From the NCBI GenBank assembly GCA_903853735.1, contig CAINUH010000224.1, positions 1 to 10,181 of the forward strand: a stretch of DNA of 10,181 nucleotides, read 5' to 3'. The notes beneath the pieces are model-generated. The model was not told the origin of the DNA and made no database searches. It saw only the letters and a program-made list of their open reading frames with translations. The DNA comes from an uncultured Desulfomonile sp. (GTDB taxonomy: Bacteria; Desulfobacterota; Desulfomonilia; Desulfomonilales; Desulfomonilaceae). The position numbers and the translations under genes are program-made. This document shows positions 1-5,873 of this stretch, piece by piece (within the stretch, counting starts at the first letter, position 1; every line of letters begins with the position of its first letter).

Positions 1-173
1 TACTGTCCCTCAAATACGAGATAAAATGGTAGCAGAGGCACATACCCCAAACCACCAACAAGGGCCAGGTTCCCAGGCTTCCTAATAATAGCGTACCCGA
101 GAATGCAAAACAGCAAACCGACTACGTTGTTGACCAGATACGGGTAAGCATTTAACCAGGTCAAGGAGTCCAT
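1..173 (-). CDS. Unidentified small membrane protein, N-terminal part (runs off left edge)
   Basis: A minus-strand frame opens at ATG 173 and stays open to the window edge, giving 57 residues beginning MDSLTWLNAYPYLVNN. It contains two hydrophobic stretches, about residues 14-30 and 37-54, separated by a short basic turn (RKPGN). This suggests an integral membrane protein with short loops. The start lies 61 nt after the stop of the exporter gene on the same strand, so the two are probably co-transcribed. Only a weak purine-rich ribosome site (ACGGA) precedes the ATG. I do not recognise the family. The N-terminal 57 residues are too little to assign a function, and the rest lies outside the window. 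Confidence 0.5.
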   Translation of the reverse strand, partial: MDSLTWLNAYPYLVNNVVGLLFCILGYAIIRKPGNLALVGGLGYVPLLPFYLVFEGQ

Positions 174-234
174 TCCGTTACGGTCCAGTTAAATTGACAG
201 AGTGAGTTTGCCCGACTGACAAGAGGCGTTGGCC

Positions 235-2595
235 TTATCCCTGCGCGGTAGACTCTTTTTCAACAAGTCTCCCAATCAGCTTTCTCACTGATGGGAACGT
301 GAGAATTATAGACTGCATGAAAACCAGGTCCCCGAACATACCCATCAATATGGCGGATGAAACCAGTATCCCGAAATTAACTCCCGCCTGATAGGGAGAG
401 ATTAGTAGTGCCAGAAATCCTAGGAACGTCACTAAAGACCACGAAGCCATGGGCTTGGCAGCAAGTCTGTACGCCCGGTAAACACATTGCTCGACACCGA
501 GGCCGGGATTCAATTTGATTTCTCTTTTTAATTGGGTCACATAGTGGATCGTGTTGTCCACGGCTAGTCCGATGGCAACTGTTGCCGCAAACACAGTTAT
601 GATGTCCAAGGGAATTCCCAGCCATCCCATAATGCCCCAGACCACGGCCACGGGGGGGATGTTCGGGATCAGGCTGATCAGGCCCAACAGCGGCGTGCCC
701 ATCTGAATCATCATCAAGATCGTAACGATTATCAGGGCAAGAACCATTGAATAGATTTCCGATTTCACAAAGTCATCCCCCTCGGTTGCCACCACAGCCA
801 GCTCCCCGGTAACGGTGGCTTTGGCAAAGCCTATCATAACAGAATCCGCAGTGGAGCGGACCTTCTCAAGAGTCCCGCCGATGGGGATTGACGGAGAATT
901 CCCGATGCGAACCGTCATGCGCAGCCGATCAAAGCCTTCATCAATATATCTCCGAACCATCTCCATGCCATCAGGGTTGATAGACGTGAGAAAGAACAGT
1001 TGGGGAATAATCTTGGGATTGACGAACAGGTCTTCAGTTCCTGAATTCTGATCTTTAACAAAGCCGTAGACATACTCAAGGAAAGGGAGCAAACTGTCCA
1101 CGCCCTTCACGTCCGGTATCTCCTTCAGCCTGTGTTCCAATTCCTTTACCTTGGCCCAAATATCCGGTTTCTTTAAGGCTTGTCCTTTTGATTCCAACAT
1201 CAACTCAAAGGAATGAATGGAAGTCAGGTTCTGGTCCACGAATCTCATGTCTTGCATCTCCGGTTTCGAGTCTCCTAAAAAACGCAAGAGCTGTGGATCA
1301 GTGCGGATCATAGGTGCGCCGGACAACAGTATTCCGGATATGACGAACCCAGCGACGGTGTAAAAACGATAGTGCTTAGAAATTGACCGTTCCATTTTTT
1401 CGAGCACTGATGTCAAAATGTCAGATGACCTATTCCCGTGTGGATGAGCATCCAGCGATTTTGTCATGAGAATAAATGCAGGTGTCAGAATCATTGCGAG
1501 GCAAAAGGAAATCATTATTCCCAGCGACATAGCCAGTCCTGTCTGGAATACCACGGGAATCGGCGTGACCATGCATGACCCAAAGCCTACAGCAGTGGTG
1601 GCCGAACACATCAGGCACGGTCTGGCCAGATAGCGAACCGTTTCCTTTACTGCCTTGACTTTATCTGTGACAAATTGACGGAACTGATCATATCTGACCA
1701 TGATGTGAATCACTATTTCCAAAGTCGTAATCAGGATAAAACCAAATATCTGACTTGTGGAGGCACTTAGTGAGATTCTCATGAGAGACATCAGACCGAG
1801 GACCCACAAGGCGCACAGCCCGAGAATAATTGTGGTCACCAGCGTTACCTTGAAACTCCTGAGAACATGAAACGTCACTACTGTGCAAATCAGCATGCAT
1901 ACGAGTCCATAAACTATCGCAGTCTGAAAACTGTATTTCATCAGGGCCAGCCGAAGCACTGCCGGTCCTACGATCCGATAATCGGAACCGGCAGGACTGC
2001 TGGTCTTAAGCACAGAATTGATGCCGGCAAGAACCTGCTCCGTTGCCTGAGGATTCAACCTCCATCGCTCATCAACTCTGATCAGCACTCCGACGGTTTT
2101 CAGGTCACTGGATACAAGAAGGTCCATTATGGGAAATGCTTTCCGAATCCTATCCAGTTCGGTCGGCCCAGGCAGGAGAAATACTCCATCGCTGTTGGTG
2201 ACAACAAGATTATTCCGTAACTGCTCTCGCTCTTTTTGTAGAATCTTGAGGTTCGTAAGACTGAGCACCTGGACTATCTTATCCAATTTCTCCAGTTGTT
2301 TGGTTATTGACTCCAGTGCAGCAAGGAAGTGATTGTCATCTGCACCTGGTTCATTCTTGATCGCGATGAGCAGGAATTCTTCGGTGCCGAAAACCTCAAC
2401 AAATTCTTGGTACTGGAAGTATGCGGGTGAACTCGTTACCAGCCCCGACTTGAAGGATGTGTCCACATCCAAGCTGGAGATATGCATGGCCAACAAAATG
2501 GTGACAAGACCTACCAGGCAGACGAGAAGCAGATGATGGTCAACCAAAAGATCTGCTATTCTCTCTGAAAGGTGGCGATTATCGTCGGCCTGCAT
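235..2595 (-). CDS. RND superfamily exporter, MMPL/HAE3-like (12 TM)
   Basis: 786-residue inner-membrane protein with the duplicated RND layout: TM1 at about 22-40, a large periplasmic loop 45-220, TM2-6 at about 224-375, a cytoplasmic linker, TM7 at 410-428, a second periplasmic loop 430-610, and TM8-12 at about 613-765. This is the plan of MMPL/HAE3-type transporters, which use proton motive force to move hydrophobic or amphiphilic substrates such as lipids and hopanoids. The TM10 proton-relay motif is clear (IGLAVDNTIHYV, Asp680). The equivalent stretch of TM4 reads TTLEIVIHIMVRY, so an acidic residue is present but as Glu293, not the usual Asp. The ATG at 2595 has a good ribosome site (AAGAGGAA, about 5 nt away). 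No membrane-fusion protein or outer-membrane partner is visible; the downstream neighbour is a small membrane protein. A short inverted repeat (GTGT-N6-ACAC at 2644-2657) lies about 50 bp upstream and could be an operator. Substrate cannot be told from sequence. Confidence 0.9.
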   Translation of the reverse strand: MQADDNRHLSERIADLLVDHHLLLVCLVGLVTILLAMHISSLDVDTSFKSGLVTSSPAYFQYQEFVEVFGTEEFLLIAIKNEPGADDNHFLAALESITKQLEKLDKIVQVLSLTNLKILQKEREQLRNNLVVTNSDGVFLLPGPTELDRIRKAFPIMDLLVSSDLKTVGVLIRVDERWRLNPQATEQVLAGINSVLKTSSPAGSDYRIVGPAVLRLALMKYSFQTAIVYGLVCMLICTVVTFHVLRSFKVTLVTTIILGLCALWVLGLMSLMRISLSASTSQIFGFILITTLEIVIHIMVRYDQFRQFVTDKVKAVKETVRYLARPCLMCSATTAVGFGSCMVTPIPVVFQTGLAMSLGIMISFCLAMILTPAFILMTKSLDAHPHGNRSSDILTSVLEKMERSISKHYRFYTVAGFVISGILLSGAPMIRTDPQLLRFLGDSKPEMQDMRFVDQNLTSIHSFELMLESKGQALKKPDIWAKVKELEHRLKEIPDVKGVDSLLPFLEYVYGFVKDQNSGTEDLFVNPKIIPQLFFLTSINPDGMEMVRRYIDEGFDRLRMTVRIGNSPSIPIGGTLEKVRSTADSVMIGFAKATVTGELAVVATEGDDFVKSEIYSMVLALIIVTILMMIQMGTPLLGLISLIPNIPPVAVVWGIMGWLGIPLDIITVFAATVAIGLAVDNTIHYVTQLKREIKLNPGLGVEQCVYRAYRLAAKPMASWSLVTFLGFLALLISPYQAGVNFGILVSSAILMGMFGDLVFMQSIILTFPSVRKLIGRLVEKESTAQG

Positions 2596-2707
2596 AGGTT
2601 CCTCTTGTTAATCTGGACCGGCATTCAATGTCCTATGCGAATCGTGTGAAGAAACACATTATTCAAAGGATAGCCTGTTGAACGGCCAAAATTGACTTGC
2701 CACCGGA

Positions 2708-2980
2708 CTATGTACCACTTGTTAAGTTAGAGATCCAGGAGCTTTTCCTCTGGCAAGAGGAACAGGAGCGCTTGGGGGATTTTTGACAATCCACGTGGTC
2801 AATATTGACCTCTGGCGTTGGAGGCAGGTAAGTCAATGAGCTGTGAGGTCTGAAGGTGTTATATTCCTTGCGCGATCGTTCGATGATTACTTGAGCCTCT
2901 CTCAGTGTGTAGAAGATCTCCCTATCCAACACTTGGTCTGTGAACTTGCGGTTTAAACTTTCACAGTAGCCATTTTCCCA
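2708..2980 (-). pseudogene. IS3-family transposase (OrfB) C-terminal remnant
   Basis: Read from about 2980 downward, the frame gives WENGYCESLNRKFTDQVLDREIFYTLREAQ and continues to EYNTFRPHSSLTYLPPTPEV. This is the end of the IS3-family integrase core (rve). The Glu of ENGYCES (codon 2960-2962) matches the third catalytic acid of the DDE triad, and YNTFRPHSSLxY is the conserved tail motif. The two catalytic Asp residues, the N-terminal half and OrfA are absent, so it cannot be active. The frame upstream of the Trp (to a stop at 3038-3040) no longer reads as transposase. The tail after PEV (residues NIDHVDCQK onward to the stop at 2708) is unlike the family and may be frameshifted or beyond the true end. 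TGAACGGCC starting at 2679 resembles an IS3-type terminus, but no matching right end was found. Confidence 0.85.
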
Positions 2981-3129
2981 AACGCTGCGAAGATGCGGTA
3001 ACTCGCAGCACTGAAGCTGTGCCTGAAAAGGATCTCGTCAATCCCGAAAAGACCTGCTATCTCTTTTTTCAGCTTGGCGTTCCTCCTTCCCCGATGTTTC
3101 TTTTCAAAAAACGGGTTCGCGTGAAACAC
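2953..3129 (-). other. Short open frame of unknown origin beside the IS3 remnant
   Basis: A minus-strand frame runs from a possible GTG at 3129 to TAA at 2953 (58 residues). It is rich in Lys/Arg and partly amphipathic: PFFEKKHRGRRNAKLKKEIA followed by GLFGIDEILFRHSFSAASYR. It overlaps the IS3 remnant in another frame. Composition looks protein-like rather than random, and it may be the tail of a gene broken by the insertion sequence. I do not recognise the family, and no ribosome site precedes it. It could equally be chance. Confidence 0.2.
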
Positions 3130-3188
3130 CTTGCTTTTTCAACCGTTATCTGACTGCCCAACTCTAAAATGATACGAACTAAGCGAAA

Positions 3189-3479
3189 CTATGGTTTTAT
3201 TCCCAGCCTGGACAAAACCGCTTCCAAATTGATTCCCCTCACCAGAATCGTCTTTTGTCTGGACAGGCTACCCGCAATAATCTCCATAGCGGATGGCGGC
3301 ACACCCAGCTTTTTCCCGAGAAATTTCACAAGATGCCTGTTTGCACGCCCCTGCACAGGCGGTGACGTAAGTTTCACGGCCAAGTGATCAGGCGTGTCAA
3401 AGGCAACGGCGTTTCTGGACGAATTGGGAATCACACGGACTGAAATGGTTACGCCATCTTTGTGTTGCTTCACATACAC
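3189..3479 (-). CDS. yggU: DUF167 family protein (YggU-like)
   Basis: Ending at TAG 3189, the frame encodes a compact 96-residue protein from GTG 3479, or 94 residues from GTG 3473. It matches the DUF167/YggU fold: an N-terminal strand (TISVRVIPNSSRN), the central LTSPPVQGRANRHLVKFLGK signature at about 38-56, then LGVPPSAMEIIAGSLSRQKT and a short C-terminal helix. E. coli YggU is about the same length. The frame stays open far upstream, across the intergenic palindrome and into yggT, but that N-terminal part (Arg/His/Pro-rich) is plainly the shadow of yggT read out of frame. The GTG start is chosen because homology begins there; the upstream SD-like element (TTGGGG) is weak. The molecular function of the family is not established. 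Pairing with yggT is conserved in many bacteria. Confidence 0.85.
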   Translation of the reverse strand: MYVKQHKDGVTISVRVIPNSSRNAVAFDTPDHLAVKLTSPPVQGRANRHLVKFLGKKLGVPPSAMEIIAGSLSRQKTILVRGINLEAVLSRLGIKP

Positions 3480-3501
3480 GCGCTGTAACCCCAAGAGCAA
3501 T

Positions 3502-3581
3502 ATACCAGAGAGACGCAAAGAATAAATCAAACCACAAGAGAAAAGTGGTTTTCTCTTTGACTCCGGGACCTTGTGGTTTTT
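3502..3581. repeat. Intergenic imperfect palindrome (copy A) between yggU and yggT
   Basis: The arms AAACCACAAG (3529-3538) and CTTGTGGTTT (3570-3579) are perfect 10-bp complements. Inside them AAGAGAAAA (3536-3544) and TTTTCTCTT (3549-3557) form a second, competing 9-bp stem with loop GTGG. CCAGAGAGA at 3505-3513 recurs at 4871-4879 in copy B. The CTTTGCGTCTCTCTGG style of the minus strand matches copies B and C. It probably belongs to a family of mobile or palindromic intergenic repeats. It splits the yggT-yggU pair and could fold in their transcript. It lacks a trailing T-run on the minus strand, so it is not a classic terminator. Confidence 0.65.
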
Positions 3582-3595
3582 TTGCTCTTCGGCGG

Positions 3596-3895
3596 CTAAT
3601 GCAAGTTCATTGCGATCTGGTGCAGCGTCTTCACCAGGAATTGTTGCAGGAACACGATTGCAAGAAGCACGATTATGGGAGAGAAGTCGATGCCCATGGC
3701 GGGGATTGGAAGAGTACGGCGCACAAACCCGAACACAGGCTCTGTGACGCTGTGCAGGAATCGCACGACGGGGTTGTAGGGGTCGGGATTGACCCAGGTG
3801 ATCAGGGCGGCAATGATGACAATCCACATGTAGATGCTGAGGACTATGTCGAGCACCCCAGCTACGGCGCTGATCAAATTACCCAGAATAAACAT
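3596..3895 (-). CDS. yggT: YggT family membrane protein
   Basis: 99-residue hydrophobic protein starting at ATG 3895 (MFILGNLISAVAGVLDIVLS). An in-frame ATG at 3943 would add 16 polar residues and lacks support; the chosen start has GGGA about 7 nt upstream. There are two membrane segments, about residues 5-33 and 70-92, joined by the family signature WVNPDPYNPVVRFLHSVTEP and the PIPAMGIDFSPIIVL stretch. E. coli YggT carries two such modules (about 190 residues); this is the single-module form. YggT proteins have been linked to osmotic stress and cell division, but the role here is unknown. It is followed on the same strand by yggU, about 116 nt away across a palindromic repeat. Confidence 0.9.
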   Translation of the reverse strand: MFILGNLISAVAGVLDIVLSIYMWIVIIAALITWVNPDPYNPVVRFLHSVTEPVFGFVRRTLPIPAMGIDFSPIIVLLAIVFLQQFLVKTLHQIAMNLH

Positions 3896-3965
3896 GTATT
3901 TTCCCGTATTGAGTTTTAATTGGGCTGGACCACCCCACTGCAAGATGTTTTCTCACGCGATTCTA

Positions 3966-3993
3966 ATTTTATCACGAAGACCCGTTATTACAA
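3966..3993 (-). promoter_or_regulatory. Candidate sigma-70 promoter for yggT-yggU
   Basis: On the minus strand TTGTAA (3988-3993) and TAAAAT (3966-3971) are separated by 16 bp, about 70 nt upstream of the yggT ATG. The match is moderate and the -35 edge overlaps the large inverted repeat next to it. Confidence 0.35.
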
Positions 3994-4064
3994 TAGTTCA
4001 AAAACCATAGCAACCCCCTCTCCCTCTAGGGCAAAGGGGGAAACAGCCATGGCTTTGGACTATT
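3992..4064. repeat. Nested inverted repeat between yggT and the HU gene
   Basis: The outer arms AATAGTTCAAAAACCATAG (3992-4010) and CCATGGCTTTGGACTATT (4047-4064) are imperfect complements. The centre has CCCCCT (4014-4019) pairing with AGGGGG (4035-4040) around an inner CCCT-CT-AGGG stem (4022-4031). It is followed at 4070-4102 by another G/C-rich segment (CTCCATTGATGAGAGGGG). It could act as a transcription barrier after the HU gene, or be a short non-autonomous repeat element. A looser resemblance appears at about 7266-7300 (CCGAGGGGTAAACAACAATGG). Confidence 0.6.
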
Positions 4065-4144
4065 ACTCTTCCCTCCATTGATGAGAGGGGTCTGGGGGTG
4101 ACTTCTTGTGTGTTTTATGTTGAAGCCGCTTCCAACAAATTGCT

Positions 4145-4417
4145 TTATTTTACTGCTTCCTTGAAGGCTTTTGCCGCTGTGAACTTGGGAGCCTTGGTGG
4201 CCTTGATACTTATCTTCTTCTTGGTTCTGGGATTGATACCAGTACGTGCAGCCCTCTCCACCACTGAGAATTTACCGAACCCAGGAATAGAAATCTGTTC
4301 TCCCTTGACCAGTTCGTCCTTGATGGCACCGAAAACCATTTCCAATGCTTCGGCCGCTTGTTTCTTGGTAGTTTCCCCTTTTTTGGCAAGCCTGTCTACG
4401 AAATCCGCTTTTGTCAT
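4145..4417 (-). CDS. HU/IHF-family nucleoid DNA-binding protein
   Basis: 90 residues, the standard length of HU. The N-terminal helical dimerisation part begins MTKADFVDRLAKKGETTKKQ. The signature GFGKFSVVERAARTGINPRT (about 46-65) follows, leading into the beta-arm whose tip carries the DNA-intercalating proline (Pro63). It ends with the usual C-terminal helix (FTAAKAFKEAVK). It bends and compacts DNA as a dimer. The start is secure: ATG 4417 follows a strong AGGAGGAGGGA. It is monocistronic and divergent from the ferredoxin gene. HU and IHF subunits are hard to separate by eye; the arm sequence favours HU-type (hupB-like). Confidence 0.95.
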   Translation of the reverse strand: MTKADFVDRLAKKGETTKKQAAEALEMVFGAIKDELVKGEQISIPGFGKFSVVERAARTGINPRTKKKISIKATKAPKFTAAKAFKEAVK

Positions 4418-4472
4418 GTTCCCTCCTCCTAATGTCTAAATTCAGGTTTGGCTAAGTCAATGGTAATGTAAA

Positions 4473-4502
4473 TCTATAGACGTAGCGATAAGGATGAGTC
4501 AA
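4473..4502 (-). promoter_or_regulatory. Sigma-70 promoter for the HU gene
   Basis: On the minus strand TTGACT (4497-4502) and TATAGA (4473-4478) are 18 bp apart, about 55 bp upstream of the HU ATG. This is close to consensus and correctly placed for a strongly expressed nucleoid protein. Confidence 0.6.
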
Positions 4503-4516
4503 GCAGATAATAACGG

Positions 4517-4545
4517 TTGACTGTAAAAAGCGGAAGATGTAAAGC
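4517..4545 (+). promoter_or_regulatory. Candidate promoter for the ferredoxin gene
   Basis: TTGACT (4517-4522), 17 bp, then TAAAGC (4540-4545), about 65 bp upstream of the ferredoxin ATG. The -35 is good and the -10 is weak. It lies back to back with the HU promoter, with the two -35 boxes about 14 bp apart. Confidence 0.4.
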
Positions 4546-4609
4546 TCACAGGACCAACTTTTTATTTTCCCCAAAATCAGGAGAATGGAGAATAAGGAAA
4601 GGAGAGACT

Positions 4610-4804
4610 ATGGCAAAGACAGTTGTCATCGATCAGGAGGCCTGTACGGGCTGTGGGACTTGCTCCGCTATCGCGGAAGATTGCTTCGCTCTGAATGAAG
4701 ACACGGAAAAGGGTTATGTGACCGATCAGAGTGCGTGCTCCGAGGACGACATCCAGGAAGCTATTGACACGTGTCCTGAAGAGGCTATTAGCTGGCAGGA
4801 ATAA
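4610..4804 (+). CDS. Ferredoxin, single [4Fe-4S] cluster type
   Basis: 64-residue acidic protein from ATG 4610, which follows a strong AAGGAAAGGAGAG. The frame is open further upstream but the sequence there is not ferredoxin-like and contains the promoter. CTGCGTC gives Cys12, Cys15 and Cys18; TCPEEAI gives Cys55 followed by Pro. These are the four expected cluster ligands of monocluster ferredoxins from sulfate reducers and Thermotoga. The family often has a disulphide between a Cys four after the third ligand and one near residue 43. Here that first position is Ala and a Cys appears later instead (Cys26), with Cys43 retained. It is a low-potential electron carrier in the cytoplasm; no dedicated partner enzyme is adjacent, so its redox partner is unknown. 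Confidence 0.95.
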   Translation: MAKTVVIDQEACTGCGTCSAIAEDCFALNEDTEKGYVTDQSACSEDDIQEAIDTCPEEAISWQE

Positions 4805-5145
4805 GTAGCGCAATTGGTAACGCTTCCCTAACTCTTCAGGGGAGAACAATAGGCAAGCGGGCAGATCAAACCAGAGAGATTGCGGAGCGCCTCAGAGATC
4901 GCACAACAATTTGAATTTTTCATGCGTAACATTGTGCCTCTGTGCGTGTCTCCGCGTCTCCAGGGTCAAATTGTTACCCGTACAGTCTCTCACGCCAAGC
5001 GCCGAGGTAATGCCGGACTCCAGTGGGTTACATTATGGAGAGGCTGCCATCTTGTGATTAAGTCGCCCTCTTTGGCCCTCAATCTAAGGCTTTTCTACAA
5101 CAATTTCCTGCCGGCATCCCGGCTCTTTAATTTGGAGCACACTGC
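4805..5145. other. Intergenic region between ferredoxin and YkgJ-family gene
   Basis: About 340 bp without a credible gene; a 95-codon plus-strand frame starting near 4880 covers the repeat and has no family features. It contains CTTCCCT/AGGGGAG (4825-4844), an imperfect hairpin that could follow the ferredoxin message but has no T-run, then palindrome copy B. Nothing recognisable was seen in 4970-5130. Confidence 0.5.
4868..4965. repeat. Intergenic imperfect palindrome (copy B)
   Basis: A purine-rich left arm (about 4871-4904, CCAGAGAGATTGCGGAG onward) is a loose complement of a pyrimidine-rich right arm (about 4934-4963, GTGCCTCTGTGCGTGTCTCC onward), around an AT-rich centre. The units GCCTCTGTG and CGTCTC resemble copy C, and CCAGAGAGA is shared exactly with copy A. 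Confidence 0.5.
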
Positions 5146-5718
5146 ATGTTTTCAGGGGAAGAACTGACTGCGGTGTTGGCGGGATTCTACCGGTCCATGG
5201 ATTCCGTCTATACCCAGAAGGCACTCCAGGCCGGTTTTTCCTGTCAAGGCTGCGATGGCGTCAAATGCTGCACTGTCGATCTGACTCTTCACTCCTTCAT
5301 GGAAATGTTTTACTTGAAACTAGGTTGTCGCAGCCTTAATCAGGCCGTTAAAACCGAAATAGGTAGACGATGCAGGGCAGTTCTGACGGCCAAGAGAGAA
5401 GACCCATTCGGTAAGGCTTACAGAAATTCTGTCTGTGTGCTGAATTTGGAGGGGCAGTGCTCTGTGTACAAATATCGACCGATGATTTGCCGGCTTGCAG
5501 GGATACGGCACGTCATAGTGCGACCAGACGGGTCCAGGGTAACGGGTCCAGGGTGTTCAAGGTTTGAACATGAGGTTGGCGACGATCATCCTCTCTTGTG
5601 CATAGACAGAACATCTTATTACGGAGAAATGGCTGACTTGGAGATGAATGTCGTGCGAGTTTCGGGCCAACGAACGCGTCCGCGCACGGTCTCCGAGACT
5701 TTGGAAGAATTTATGTGA
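5146..5718 (+). CDS. YkgJ family cysteine-cluster protein (putative Zn/Fe-chelating)
   Basis: 190-residue soluble protein from ATG 5146, with GGAG 8 nt upstream. The diagnostic cysteines are all present: Cys33, Cys36, Cys41 and Cys42 (SCQGCDGVKCC), then Cys97 and Cys105 (CVLNLEGQC), Cys115 in YRPMICRLAG, and Cys137 in GPGCSRFE. This is the CxxCx(n)CC...RPxxCR pattern of the family called YkgJ or CxxCxxCC, predicted to bind zinc or an iron cluster. Its biochemical role is not settled. It lies between the ferredoxin and miaA genes on the same strand but is separated from both by repeat elements, so co-transcription is uncertain. Length is typical for deltaproteobacterial members. Confidence 0.88.
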   Translation: MFSGEELTAVLAGFYRSMDSVYTQKALQAGFSCQGCDGVKCCTVDLTLHSFMEMFYLKLGCRSLNQAVKTEIGRRCRAVLTAKREDPFGKAYRNSVCVLNLEGQCSVYKYRPMICRLAGIRHVIVRPDGSRVTGPGCSRFEHEVGDDHPLLCIDRTSYYGEMADLEMNVVRVSGQRTRPRTVSETLEEFM

Positions 5719-5752
5719 ATAGCATACCCACCAACGACAGAAAGACAAAACG

Positions 5753-5830
5753 AACCGCAGAGGCACTGAGATTCTGCGAATAACATCCTTTTTATGTGAT
5801 CCTCCTCTGTGTCTCTGCGCCTCTGTGGTT
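5753..5830. repeat. Intergenic imperfect palindrome (copy C) upstream of miaA
   Basis: AACCGCAGAGGCACTGAG (5753-5770) pairs at 15 of 18 positions with CTCTGCGCCTCTGTGGTT (5813-5830), around an AT-rich loop. The right side has near-tandem units (CCTCTGTGTCTCTGCGCC). This is the clearest of three related elements in the window. It lies 44 bp before the miaA ATG, so it is transcribed if the promoter is upstream of it. Confidence 0.7.
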
Positions 5831-5873
5831 ATTTAATTTTCCACCCAAAGGCTGCCGGAGACACAATCCTCCT

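Larger units (their letters stand above)
2596..3188. other. Gene-free stretch holding IS debris
   Basis: About 590 bp between the yggU stop and the exporter start. It holds the IS3 transposase remnant, the overlapping unknown short frame, and a promoter-proximal segment for the exporter that includes the GTGT-N6-ACAC repeat. No intact gene, tRNA or clear terminator was seen. Confidence 0.6.

Noticed and set aside
3596..3827. N-terminal extension of the yggU frame as a longer 212-residue protein
   Set aside because: This part is the out-of-frame shadow of yggT; it is Arg/His/Pro-rich without domains, and DUF167 homology begins only near 3479.
3545..3919. Plus-strand 124-codon frame opposite yggT
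   Set aside because: Antisense shadow of yggT with His/Asp-rich composition and no family signature.
4131..4148. GTTGGAAGCGGCTTCAAC-type hairpin after the HU stop as a terminator
   Set aside because: On the minus strand it is short, bulged and followed by an A-rich stretch and no T-run.
4880..5167. 95-codon plus-strand frame before the YkgJ-family gene
   Set aside because: It spans palindrome copy B, overlaps the start of the real gene and has no domain features.
5796..5873. Upstream GTG start for miaA
   Set aside because: The extension is encoded by the palindromic repeat and is not MiaA-like; the ATG at 5874 places the P-loop at the usual distance.
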